In this document: piece after piece, positions 1 through 7,201 of the stretch | Layout of the letters: every line of letters starts with the position of its first letter | How positions within the stretch are numbered: position 1 is the stretch's first letter | From: Pleomorphomonas sp. JP5 | GTDB taxonomy: Bacteria > Pseudomonadota > Alphaproteobacteria > Rhizobiales > Pleomorphomonadaceae | Assembly (NCBI RefSeq): GCF_023721815.1 | Contig: NZ_JAMDLI010000008.1 | Location: 767,944 to 831,943, forward strand | Direction: 5' to 3' | DNA length: 64,000 nt | Notes under the pieces: model-generated | What the model was told of the DNA's origin: nothing | The model's input: only the letters and a program-made list of their open reading frames with translations | Database searches by the model: none | Position numbers and translations under genes: made by a program

Positions 1-760
1 TCAGCCGGCCGGCGGCATACGCCTCAGCTATCCTTCGGTCTTCGGGGATCTCGCCCAGAACCTCGATCGCTTCGTGATGACAGTAGTCATGGATCAGGCT
101 TTCGGATCTCATCGAACGATTGATGACGACGCCGAATTCCATGTTCATCTGGCGAAGAACCTCCACTGTCAGGCGAAGGTCGGACAGGCCGAACGGCGTC
201 GGCTCGGTGACCAGGAGCACATAGTCGGCGCCACGAAGCGTGGCGACCAGCGGGCAAGACGTTCCCGGCGGCGCATCGTAGATGACGAAATCACCGTCGG
301 CAGCCGCCTTGGCCGCCTTGATGACCGGCACCGGCGACGATACGCCAACCTCCAGACAGCCCTCCACCAAGGTACAGCGACCAGCGTCGATCCGCCTGAC
401 TTCACCAAGCGGGCGCGCCACCTCGACAATGGCCCCGGCGGGGCAGACCAGGCGACAGCCGCCACAGCCGTGGCACAGATCCGGGAAAAACAGCGGTGGT
501 CCGCCGAAGGAGATCAGGGCATTGAAGCCGCAGAACTCGACGCAGGCCCGACAGCCGGTACAGCGGTTCTCTTCGATGGCGGGGACACTCATCGAGACCG
601 TATCCGTGCTGGAAACATCTCCCTTCAGGAAGATATGGGCATTGGGCTCCTCCACGTCGCAATCGACCAGTGTTGCGGTGCGACCGGCGATGACCGCCAG
701 GTTGACCGCGACTGATGTCTTGCCTGTACCGCCCTTGCCCGACGCGACGGCGATCCTCAT
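1..760 (-). CDS. Mrp/MinD-type P-loop ATPase with inserted ferredoxin domain (partial, cut by window edge)
   Basis: The gene starts at the ATG complementary to 758-760 and is still open at base 1, so about 253 residues are visible. The N-terminus carries a deviant Walker A (GKGGTGKTS). An inserted two-cluster ferredoxin domain follows, with two CxxCxxCxxxC motifs (CTGCRACVEFC and CHGCGGCRLVC), each expected to bind a [4Fe-4S] cluster. The rest is SIMIBI ATPase (DAPPGTSCP). These proteins are cytoplasmic and thought to act in Fe-S or metallocofactor handling. The start overlaps the stop of the NifX-like gene by ATGA, so the two are translationally coupled. Family assignment is firm; the substrate is unknown. 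Confidence 0.9.
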   Translation of the reverse strand, partial: MRIAVASGKGGTGKTSVAVNLAVIAGRTATLVDCDVEEPNAHIFLKGDVSSTDTVSMSVPAIEENRCTGCRACVEFCGFNALISFGGPPLFFPDLCHGCGGCRLVCPAGAIVEVARPLGEVRRIDAGRCTLVEGCLEVGVSSPVPVIKAAKAAADGDFVIYDAPPGTSCPLVATLRGADYVLLVTEPTPFGLSDLRLTVEVLRQMNMEFGVVINRSMRSESLIHDYCHHEAIEVLGEIPEDRRIAEAYAAGRL

Positions 761-1095
761 GCCGGCCGCGCCTCGCGGAGGTTCCCCTGCCGCAAATCTT
801 CGAGGGCATCGGCAAAGGTCGTGCTGTCGGTGGAATAGACCTTGACCCCGGCCCGATGGAGGGCGTGCAGCGCCTTGACGCCGCATTCCCCCGTCACCAG
901 TGCGACGGCGCCGAGTGCGACGATGCTTTCCGCCGCCTTGAGCCCGGCCCCCATGGCGGCGTCGACGGCGGAGTTGGCAACCAGCCCCCTTTCGTCCGTC
1001 TCGCTATTGTAGACTAGGAATGTCTCGGCCCGCCCGAACCGGCGGTCCATGAGACCGTCGCGGCCATCGCCCTGCATGGTGAAAACGATCTTCAT
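757..1095 (-). CDS. NifX/NifB-type dinitrogenase iron-molybdenum cofactor biosynthesis family protein
   Basis: A 112-residue small cytoplasmic protein beginning MKIVFTMQGDG, of the family that binds FeMo-cofactor precursors in NifX and the NifB C-terminus. Sequence supporting this is RFGRAETFLVY near the start and GAVALVTGECGVKALHAL in the second half. Many members occur outside nitrogen fixation beside ferredoxin-bearing Mrp-like ATPases, as here. The start at 1095 is chosen over an upstream in-frame start because a clear CAGGAG Shine-Dalgarno lies just before it. The downstream ATPase starts inside its stop codon. The two 20-bp palindromes at 1171 and 1221 lie in its promoter region. No nif structural genes are visible, so a nitrogenase role should not be assumed. 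Confidence 0.85.
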   Translation of the reverse strand: MKIVFTMQGDGRDGLMDRRFGRAETFLVYNSETDERGLVANSAVDAAMGAGLKAAESIVALGAVALVTGECGVKALHALHRAGVKVYSTDSTTFADALEDLRQGNLREARPA

Positions 1096-1170
1096 GGTGA
1101 GGCTCCTGCCGTTGACTGAGGATGGCTTCGGTCCGGACGGCTCGTCCCAAGCTGGCGCCATCCGCATGAA

Positions 1171-1190
1171 TTATGGGAATGCACCCATAA
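1171..1190. promoter_or_regulatory. Palindromic operator candidate, copy 1
   Basis: The sequence is TTATGGGAATGCACCCATAA, perfect 7-bp arms around a 6-bp centre. It lies in the divergent region between the NifX-like gene and the thioesterase gene. A second, imperfect copy starts exactly 50 bp downstream and a third stands before the CoA-disulfide reductase gene. The regulator is not identified. Confidence 0.6.
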
Positions 1191-1220
1191 TAGGAGTTGA
1201 CCTCGGCCCGCACAATCGGG

Positions 1221-1240
1221 TTATGCACATACGCCCATAA
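1221..1240. promoter_or_regulatory. Palindromic operator candidate, copy 2
   Basis: TTATGCACATACGCCCATAA keeps the TTATG/CATAA ends and the same 20-bp length as copy 1. It is offset by exactly 50 bp, close to five helical turns. It ends 14 bp before the thioesterase start, so binding would be expected to block that gene directly. Confidence 0.5.
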
Positions 1241-1254
1241 TAGAAAGTGCTAGA

Positions 1255-1734
1255 ATGTTTGAAGTTGCCAGCAAGCCCCTGTCGGATGACGCAAGGCGGG
1301 ACACTTCTCCCCTCGTCGTCGAACCTTACGCAGTGGCAAAAGAAGCTCACGCCGCCTGCATGGTTTGCGGCATTGGCGGGCCAGAGTCTCCCAGTTTCGG
1401 GCTCAGCTTCACGCCCGACCAAGCGGGTGACGTTCAAGCGACGTTCAGAACCGCAAGTCGATACCAAGGCTATGAGGGGATCTTGCATGGCGGAGTGATT
1501 TCAACGCTCCTCGACGCCGCGATGGCTCATTGCCTGTTCGCTCGAGGGGTGACGGCCGTGACCGCCGAGATGACCGTGCGCTTCCTGCGTGAAGTCCCCG
1601 TGGCCTGTGACGTGAGCGTCGGCGCGAGACTGATCAGTGAGCGCCACGGCGTATTCCAGCTGGCCGCAAGCCTTTCGCTCGCAGGACAGCGCCTTGCCGT
1701 GGCGAAGGGAAAGTTTTGCCGTACCGTTCGCTAA
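1255..1734 (+). CDS. PaaI-type hotdog-fold acyl-CoA thioesterase
   Basis: A 159-residue protein with a single hotdog domain. The motif HGGVISTLLDAAMAHC around residues 78-93 matches the PaaI/4HBT signature, where the main-chain Gly-Gly and a following acidic residue contribute to thioester hydrolysis. The N-terminus has a short CMVCG pair of cysteines seen in a subgroup of these enzymes; whether they bind metal is unknown. It would act in the cytoplasm on an acyl-CoA or acyl-carrier thioester. It is divergent from the NifX-like/ATPase pair and shares the palindromic operators. Linkage with a CoA-disulfide reductase 300 bp downstream suggests a CoA or persulfide theme; this is inference. Confidence 0.82.
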   Translation: MFEVASKPLSDDARRDTSPLVVEPYAVAKEAHAACMVCGIGGPESPSFGLSFTPDQAGDVQATFRTASRYQGYEGILHGGVISTLLDAAMAHCLFARGVTAVTAEMTVRFLREVPVACDVSVGARLISERHGVFQLAASLSLAGQRLAVAKGKFCRTVR

Positions 1735-1853
1735 GGCTTCCGCAGAACCCTCCTTCGGGAAGCACCGACCCTGCCTTGTCCTCTTGGGAACCGCGGCGGT
1801 TCGATCAAAGTCGACCAAATGAGAACAGGACTTTCCCGATCTTGTTCGCGGTA

Positions 1854-1873
1854 TTTTGGGAGAATACCCATAA
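1854..1873. promoter_or_regulatory. Palindromic operator candidate, copy 3
   Basis: TTTTGGGAGAATACCCATAA has the same 7-6-7 layout as the copy at 1171, with one mismatch between arms. It lies between the thioesterase stop and the CoA-disulfide reductase start, in the leader of the latter. Three copies within 700 bp are unlikely to be chance. Confidence 0.55.
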
Positions 1874-2032
1874 CTGAGCTGCCATTTTCGTCACCGTGGT
1901 GACGTGGCATCACGCGGATTGGCGGACGAGTCTGCCGCCCAGGGGCGGCCTCCGTAGAAATGCGGATCGCAACGTTATCTGCATATAGTGTTTATATAAG
2001 AACGTACGAATTTAATAAGCGAGGAGTCAGGC

Positions 2033-3778
2033 ATGAAGATCATCATCATCGGCGGTGTGGCTGGCGGCGCAACGGCGGCAGCTCGCCTTCGCCGCTGCGA
2101 CGAGCAGGCCGAGATCATCCTCGTCGAGCGCGGGCCGTACATCAGCTTCGCCAACTGCGGGCTTCCCTATCACATCTCCGGTACGATCGCCGAGCGCGGC
2201 AAGCTGCTGGTCACCACCGAGCAGATGTTCGAAGCGCGTTACAACATCGACGTTCGCTCACGCACCGAGGCGCTGTCGATCGACCGTGCCAACAAGACCG
2301 TCACGCTTCGCAACCTCGACAGTGGCGAAGACACAGTCGAGAGCTACGACCGCCTGCTGCTGTCACCGGGCGCCGAGGTGCTGAAGCCACCGATTCCAGG
2401 CATCGGCTCTCCGCGCATCTTCACGCTGCGCAACGTACCCGACCTCGACCGCATCATGGGAGCGATGGCTGACAGCAAGCCGCGCCGAGCCGTGGTGATC
2501 GGCGGAGGCTTCATCGGCCTTGAAGTGGCCGAGAATTTCCATGATCGTGGGCTTTTCACCACGGTCGTCGAGGGGGCTTCGCACATCCTGCCGCCGTTCG
2601 ACGACGAGATGGCGGCCATCGTTCACGCGCACATGCGCGAGAAGTCGATCGAACTCTATCTTGGCGACAAGGTGTCGCACTTCGAGGATCGAGCCGACCA
2701 TACCATCGTCTTCCTTGCCTCTGGCAAACGCATCCAGGCCGACATCATCATACTGTCCATCGGTGTGCGACCGGAAGTGAAGCTCGCCCGCGAAGCCGGT
2801 CTCGCGCTCGGCAACATTGGCGGCATCAAGGTGGACGAGCATCTTCAGACCTCGGATCCCTCGATCTTCGCAGTTGGCGATGCCGTCGAGGTGGTCAACC
2901 GGGTTTCGGGCAAGCAGTCGCTCATACCGCTCGCCGGTCCGGCCAACCGACAGGCCCGCATCGTGGCCGACAACATTCTGGCCGCCGATCCAGGCGCCTT
3001 CAAGACCTATCGCGGCGCCATGGGAACGGCCATCCTCAAAGTGTTCGATCTGGCCGCCGCCTGCACGGGCCTCAACGAAGCCACCGCCAAGGCGTTGGGC
3101 ATTCCCTATCGCGCCAGCATCACCCATTCCGGCTCGCATGCCTCCTACTACCCCGGTAGCCAGCAGATCAGCCTGAAGCTGGTCTACGGGCTGGATGGGC
3201 GCGTTCTCGGGGCGCAGGCGATCGGCATCGACGGAGCGGACAAGCGGATCGACGTCATCGCCACCGCCATCAAGGCCGGCATGACCGTCGAGGATCTTGC
3301 CGACCTCGAACTTGCCTACGCGCCGCCCTTTGGTTCCGCCAAGGATCCGGTGAACGTGGCGGGTTACGTGGCCAGCAACGTTCTCGACGGCAGTCATGAC
3401 ATCATCAGCTGGACCGAACTGAGGGACGTCCTTCACGATGCGCCCGACACGATCGAGCTGATCGACGTTCGGACGTCGGACGAATATGCGATCGCCAGCT
3501 TGCCCGGAGCCCGCAACATGGAGCTCAACCGGCTTCGGCAGCGGCTTGGCGAAATCGACCGCAACAAGCCGGTGGTCGTCTTCTGCCAGGTCGGCCTTCG
3601 CGGCTACGTCGCCTACAGGATCCTGAAGCAGTCCGGGTTCAAGAACGTGCGCAATCTGACCGGCGGCTTCAAGACCTACGCCTGGGCGACTGAGAAACAG
3701 TCCAACCCCGACCTCTTCGACTACGAGAACATCCGACTGCTCGACGCCAGCGAGATCGAAAGCCGGCGCAACGGTTGA
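2033..3778 (+). CDS. CoA-disulfide reductase with C-terminal rhodanese domain
   Basis: A 581-residue FAD/NAD(P)-dependent oxidoreductase. The FAD-binding GGVAGGATAAARLRR is at the N-terminus and a single active-site cysteine (C42) lies in SFANCGLPYHISG, the hallmark of CoA-disulfide/persulfide reductases rather than two-cysteine disulfide reductases. A second nucleotide-binding GGGFIGLEVAE follows near residue 160. The C-terminal rhodanese domain has C518 in VVFCQVGLRGY. Such fusions reduce CoA disulfide or CoA persulfide and handle sulfane sulfur in the cytoplasm. A GAGGAG ribosome site precedes the ATG, and the AT-rich leader holds operator copy 3. Function is supported by motifs; the physiological substrate is inferred. 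Confidence 0.93.
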   Translation: MKIIIIGGVAGGATAAARLRRCDEQAEIILVERGPYISFANCGLPYHISGTIAERGKLLVTTEQMFEARYNIDVRSRTEALSIDRANKTVTLRNLDSGEDTVESYDRLLLSPGAEVLKPPIPGIGSPRIFTLRNVPDLDRIMGAMADSKPRRAVVIGGGFIGLEVAENFHDRGLFTTVVEGASHILPPFDDEMAAIVHAHMREKSIELYLGDKVSHFEDRADHTIVFLASGKRIQADIIILSIGVRPEVKLAREAGLALGNIGGIKVDEHLQTSDPSIFAVGDAVEVVNRVSGKQSLIPLAGPANRQARIVADNILAADPGAFKTYRGAMGTAILKVFDLAAACTGLNEATAKALGIPYRASITHSGSHASYYPGSQQISLKLVYGLDGRVLGAQAIGIDGADKRIDVIATAIKAGMTVEDLADLELAYAPPFGSAKDPVNVAGYVASNVLDGSHDIISWTELRDVLHDAPDTIELIDVRTSDEYAIASLPGARNMELNRLRQRLGEIDRNKPVVVFCQVGLRGYVAYRILKQSGFKNVRNLTGGFKTYAWATEKQSNPDLFDYENIRLLDASEIESRRNG

Positions 3779-3866
3779 GATGTGACCGATGCCCAGAACC
3801 GTTTGGCGGCGGCCTACGCCGACGCCAAACGCCCATAAACACCGTTACGTCAACGCAAGGGGTGGG

Positions 3867-4466
3867 CTAGACCTTGACGCCGACGAAGCGGACGATGGCG
3901 CCCATGCCGACGTGGCCGCGCCCCTCGTCGAGATCGACCTCACCTTCGAACGCATGGACGGCACGAATGTCCGGTCCGAAGTCCTCGGCGAGAAGCGCTA
4001 GGTCGAACAGCATGTCGATGTCCTTCGGTCCGCCGCTCGACCGGCCGAGCTGATCGCGGTGGAAGGCTTCGAGAATGACCAACCCGCCCGGCTTCAGGGC
4101 GCTCACCAGATTGCGGTGGGCGGCACGTCGGACGGCGGGTGGCATATGAACGTAGATCAGCACCACCGCGTCGGCGCTTGCCGCCTCGGGCGCGTATGTC
4201 GAGAGATCGACAACTGCCGTTTCGATGGAAACGCCGCGTTCTTCGGCCAGCGCCCTGGCCTTGGCAAGACCGACCGAGGAGGCGTCTAGCGCCAGGACGC
4301 GATGCCCCTGACCTGCCAGCCAGACACCGTTGCGCCCCTCGCCATCACCGGCGGCAACTACGCGCGAAGCTTTCGGAAGACGCCCCGCCATCTCGACGAG
4401 AAAACTATTGGGCTCCGTGCCATAGCGATAGCCCGGCTTTGAGAACTCTTCGTCCCATGACGGCAT
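3867..4466 (-). CDS. SAM-dependent methyltransferase (TehB-like class I)
   Basis: A 199-residue class I methyltransferase. The N-terminus WDEEFSKPGYRYGTEPNSFL is typical of the tellurite-resistance TehB-like group. Motif I is degenerate (VVAAGDGEGRNGVWLA), followed by VLALDASSVGLAKA as the acidic strand-2 motif and LKPGGLVILEAF as the late strand. It would methylate a small molecule in the cytoplasm. It is convergent with the CoA-disulfide reductase gene and has no partner in its own direction. The true substrate cannot be read from sequence and the tellurite label is only a family name. Confidence 0.85.
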   Translation of the reverse strand: MPSWDEEFSKPGYRYGTEPNSFLVEMAGRLPKASRVVAAGDGEGRNGVWLAGQGHRVLALDASSVGLAKARALAEERGVSIETAVVDLSTYAPEAASADAVVLIYVHMPPAVRRAAHRNLVSALKPGGLVILEAFHRDQLGRSSGGPKDIDMLFDLALLAEDFGPDIRAVHAFEGEVDLDEGRGHVGMGAIVRFVGVKV

Positions 4467-4881
4467 TCAGGCTGTCCTTGCGTGTCGTCGAAAATCGACC
4501 TCCGCATGCCCTTCCCCACGGCGCTGTCCGCCTTCAGACCAAGGGCATGCTCAGTCAACGGATACTCCGATACGGCAAGAAAGGCCACGTCTCCACCTCA
4601 CCCTCCAGGACCGAATCCAAGCCTGATACCGCTTCCGTCGGGTTTTGACCTTTCGGGTCGGAAGCTGACGGAGGCGGAAGCGCCCGACCGGGCGCCGGCC
4701 GGTCAGGTCGAGACCCGCTTGAGCCGGACGAGTCCGGATCAAGCGGAACGCGTATGACACGTCGCGACAAGCGAAGCGTCATCCCTGGGACGCCCATGGA
4801 ACGCACAGCCCTTTGAGGAAGAGGAAGGATCCGTGGCCGATCGTCATCTCTGCAAGTGATAACCGCTCAGCCCATTCACGT
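4467..4881. other. Gene-free stretch with inverted repeats
   Basis: No convincing coding sequence is seen in these 415 bases; short ORFs here lack a ribosome site and recognisable motifs. The stretch is packed with GC-rich inverted repeats, including GCGCCC-gacc-GGGCGC near 4680 and a longer hairpin at 4715-4746. It separates the housekeeping genes from the Nif11 peptide genes and may mark a boundary of the accessory locus. Confidence 0.5.
4715..4746. repeat. GC-rich hairpin, 15-bp arms
   Basis: Arm CCGCTTGAGCCGGAC (4715-4729) pairs with GTCCGGATCAAGCGG (4732-4746), with a single mismatch and two bases between the arms. No T-run follows in either direction, so it is more like an intergenic palindromic repeat unit than an intrinsic terminator. 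No second copy was noticed in the window. Confidence 0.6.
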
Positions 4882-5154
4882 TCAGTAGATTACTTTACCG
4901 AACTTGGTTGGGTTGTAGGGGTGCGCAATAACTCCTCCCGCGACGAGGTCGAGATCCTTTTCCGACAGCTCTCCCCCGTTGGAAAGCTTTGCCAACCCAG
5001 CCGCGAGTTCTTCCTCGGAAAAGCTGAACCCCTCACGGGTGCCCAGGGCAACGACCGCGGCCGGTCCATCCTGCATCGCCGCCGTGGCCTCTGCCTCCAG
5101 CGCTTCGCTAGCCCGCACCTTGTCGTAAAACTGCTCCAAAGCTTCAATGCTCAT
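4882..5154 (-). CDS. Nif11-leader RiPP precursor peptide 3
   Basis: A 90-residue precursor with a Nif11-type leader: SIEALEQFYDKVRASEALEA at the start, FSFSEEELAAGL in the middle, and the cleavage motif SEKDLDLVAGG. The predicted core after Gly-Gly is VIAHPYNPTKFGKVIY, which holds two lysines and one threonine but no cysteine or serine. The Gly-Gly site suits a C39 peptidase exporter such as the one encoded at 12103-14277. A GGAGAG ribosome site precedes the ATG at 5154. It is the third of three homologous genes in one direction. Lack of cysteine argues against lanthionine or thiazole chemistry; see findings for a lysine-acylation hypothesis. Confidence 0.9.
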   Translation of the reverse strand: MSIEALEQFYDKVRASEALEAEATAAMQDGPAAVVALGTREGFSFSEEELAAGLAKLSNGGELSEKDLDLVAGGVIAHPYNPTKFGKVIY

Positions 5155-5323
5155 GACGTATCGCTCTCCGTTTCATGTGGTTTCATCCCCTCCGTTCGCG
5201 GAGGCGGGTTTGGCTTGGCCGAGGCATGGGAAGCACCAGAGGAGCGAAAGTGCGAACTCGCACATCGTTCACATTCCTCCGCCCTTCATCGAGCGCGGCC
5301 CCTTGACTTGGCGAACGGCGCGG

Positions 5324-5608
5324 TTAGCTCCGCCGCACCATTTCCTTTCTTGAGCCGGGCATGATGGCCTGACTAGCCGTGCCACCAGCGACCAGATCCA
5401 GATCCGTGTCGGAAAGCTCCATCGACCCCCCGATCGCGTGTTTGGATAGAGCAGCCATAAGTTCGTCCTCGGAAAACTCGAAGCCTTGCAGCCGTGCAAG
5501 CGCAACGACGTCTCCAAGCGTACGCCCTAACGCCTCAGCCGCCTTTGCTTCAAGGACATCATCTTCCTGGATTTTTTCATAGAACAACTCTAGCGCTTCG
5601 ACACTCAT
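5324..5608 (-). CDS. Nif11-leader RiPP precursor peptide 2
   Basis: A 94-residue Nif11-leader precursor (MSVEALELFYEKIQEDDVLE; FEFSEDELMAAL; LSDTDLDLVAGG). The predicted core is TASQAIMPGSRKEMVRRS, strongly basic, with one lysine and no cysteine. A GGAGGG ribosome site stands just upstream of the ATG at 5608. The leader is clearly homologous to its neighbours while the core differs completely, the usual pattern of a precursor family with diversified products. It lies 169 bp upstream of precursor 3, so each gene may have its own promoter or processed leader. Confidence 0.9.
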   Translation of the reverse strand: MSVEALELFYEKIQEDDVLEAKAAEALGRTLGDVVALARLQGFEFSEDELMAALSKHAIGGSMELSDTDLDLVAGGTASQAIMPGSRKEMVRRS

Positions 5609-5695
5609 GGCTCTCTACCCTCCATACGTATCACCGATTTCCGCAAAACTAAGTGAGAACAGAAAATCAGCATGTTAATTGAACGAAAACACCCC

Positions 5696-5971
5696 CTATA
5701 CTGCACGATTTTTCTCACGTGAATACTCGAAACTATTACACACTCCACCCGCAACAAGATCTATATCTTCGTCCGAGAGCTCGCAATCTCTCAGAAGCTC
5801 TCGATGCGACATGGCAAGAACCAGCTCCTCTTCCGTAAACTCAAAGCCATGCAACAGACCTAGGACAACGATGGCCTCCGGGCCATCTCCCAGGGCACTC
5901 GACGCAAGCGCCTCGAGTTCCGGATCGGAACGAATACGGTCATAGAATGCTTCAAGCGACTTATTACTCAT
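5696..5971 (-). CDS. Nif11-leader RiPP precursor peptide 1
   Basis: A 91-residue Nif11-leader precursor (MSNKSLEAFYDRIRSDPELE; FEFTEEELVLAM; LSDEDIDLVAGG). The predicted core VCNSFEYSREKNRAV contains one cysteine, two serines and one lysine. The ATG at 5971 is chosen because it aligns with the starts of the other two precursors; an in-frame TTG five codons earlier is possible and neither has a strong ribosome site. Base composition at and upstream of this gene (about 5640-6070) is visibly more A+T rich than the rest of the window, which suggests acquisition by transfer or a strongly regulated promoter. Confidence 0.88.
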   Translation of the reverse strand: MSNKSLEAFYDRIRSDPELEALASSALGDGPEAIVVLGLLHGFEFTEEELVLAMSHRELLRDCELSDEDIDLVAGGVCNSFEYSREKNRAV

Positions 5972-6069
5972 ATAAAATGACCGCAACCCTGCACTATACT
6001 ACAAAACTTCACTAGAAGTACATTAATCTATACACTACAGACATAGTCAGAATACACTCAGACGTGAAC

Positions 6070-7065
6070 TCACGGGCAGAACACAGACAACCGACTGCCG
6101 GCGCAGAGAATCGTCTCGACGCGCTCGGCAACTGGAGCAAACCGACGGAGTGTCAAAGCGACCATGCGGGGACGGCTGTCGTGGCTGGTGTAGTAGATGG
6201 CAATCGAGTCTCTGCCAAAACGCGCCATCTGCCTCGAGTAGCAGTGATAGTAGGCTCCGACCATGATGCCACTCTGCCGATAGGCCGGATCGAGATAGGC
6301 TTCGAGATAGCGGATCGCCGGCACGTCCGAGCTTGCCTCGATAAGTGGGTGGCGCGTTTCCGTGGCAAGCAGCCAACCGACGAGCTGACCGTGGCGCCGA
6401 ATGGCGATACTGAAATCCAGCGCCAGCGGTTCCGCTTGGCGAAAAGGGCCCAACATGTCCGCCGCTTCGGGATCCGAGAGGTAGCGCTCGACCGCCTCGA
6501 TGTCGGCCGCGCTGAGCTCCAGGGGCTCGAAGGAGCAAGATCGGGGCATAGCAAGGCGACCGGCTACGCTGGGCCAACCGCCGACCTCATCGACCATTTT
6601 CCCAACGCGACCAATCACGACAACGCCACTGGCACGAGGGCGTGTCCACCCACCTCTAGCCAATACGGCCTCCAAGGCCGTCCGCCCCGTCATGGACTCA
6701 TTGTAGCTCGCCCGGCATTCGGCAGCCCCACGCTCAAGTGCTTCCGTCTGCCAAGCCTTTAGGAGACGCCTGCCAAGCCCCTGCCTGCGCACCGGCGGGG
6801 CAACTGCGATCGACAGCAGCTCGGCCTGTGTCCTTCCGGGCGAGAACGTGCCCACAGCAAGCCCGACTGGACGCGCACCGGCAATGACACCGACCGCGAT
6901 GACGTCGTCCCGGACCGGCTCAAGCCAACGGCCAATCCGCCCGAACGTGAACGAAGAAAATAGCCCTGCGTGCCCCTTGAGCACCGGAAACGAAGCTCTC
7001 GGCTGTGTCACTGCCGACGCGTCCTGTGATCCGACGCGCAATCGTGTCCGTGCCTCCGCAAGCAT
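6070..7065 (-). CDS. Tandem-GNAT acyltransferase, candidate peptide maturase
   Basis: A 331-residue protein with two GNAT-like halves. The N-terminal half has the acyl-CoA pyrophosphate loop (VAPPVRRQGLGRRLL) and ends in VVVIGRVGKMVDE. The C-terminal half is more degenerate (LVGWLLATETRHPL; YLEAYLDPAYRQSG). The same architecture, including the RVGK linker motif, recurs at 28316-29239 next to another precursor gene. ATG 7065 is chosen over upstream TTG/ATG starts because GGAGAAAGG lies just before it. It sits 98 bp upstream of the Nif11 precursors in the same direction. GNATs transfer acyl groups from CoA or carrier proteins to amines. Acting on the precursor lysines is inference, supported by position and by the absence of other modification enzymes. 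Confidence 0.8.
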   Translation of the reverse strand: MLAEARTRLRVGSQDASAVTQPRASFPVLKGHAGLFSSFTFGRIGRWLEPVRDDVIAVGVIAGARPVGLAVGTFSPGRTQAELLSIAVAPPVRRQGLGRRLLKAWQTEALERGAAECRASYNESMTGRTALEAVLARGGWTRPRASGVVVIGRVGKMVDEVGGWPSVAGRLAMPRSCSFEPLELSAADIEAVERYLSDPEAADMLGPFRQAEPLALDFSIAIRRHGQLVGWLLATETRHPLIEASSDVPAIRYLEAYLDPAYRQSGIMVGAYYHCYSRQMARFGRDSIAIYYTSHDSRPRMVALTLRRFAPVAERVETILCAGSRLSVFCP

Positions 7066-7201
7066 GCCGCACCTTTCTCCGTACTGCCTTGCAGCTATGT
7101 GCATGTACTCAGTCAGGAAATAAAGCGGGGCACGGGCTGGTGGGACAATATCGGCGGAGTTTGGGATAGGATGTTGGGAGAGGGGCAAACTCTCTCGCGG
7201 T

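Noticed and set aside
757-1095. Nitrogenase cluster
   Set aside because: The NifX-like protein alone is not evidence: no nifHDK, nifB, nifE or nifN is present and this family is common outside nitrogen fixation.
2363-3436. 357-codon open frame on the - strand
   Set aside because: Antisense to the CoA-disulfide reductase with no recognisable domain.
4813-5364. 183-codon open frame on the + strand over the Nif11 genes
   Set aside because: Opposite two well-supported precursors with leaders and ribosome sites; no family resemblance.
7066-7188. Longer N-terminus for the first tandem-GNAT protein (TTG start)
   Set aside because: The extra 41 residues lack family similarity and the ATG at 7065 has a good ribosome site.
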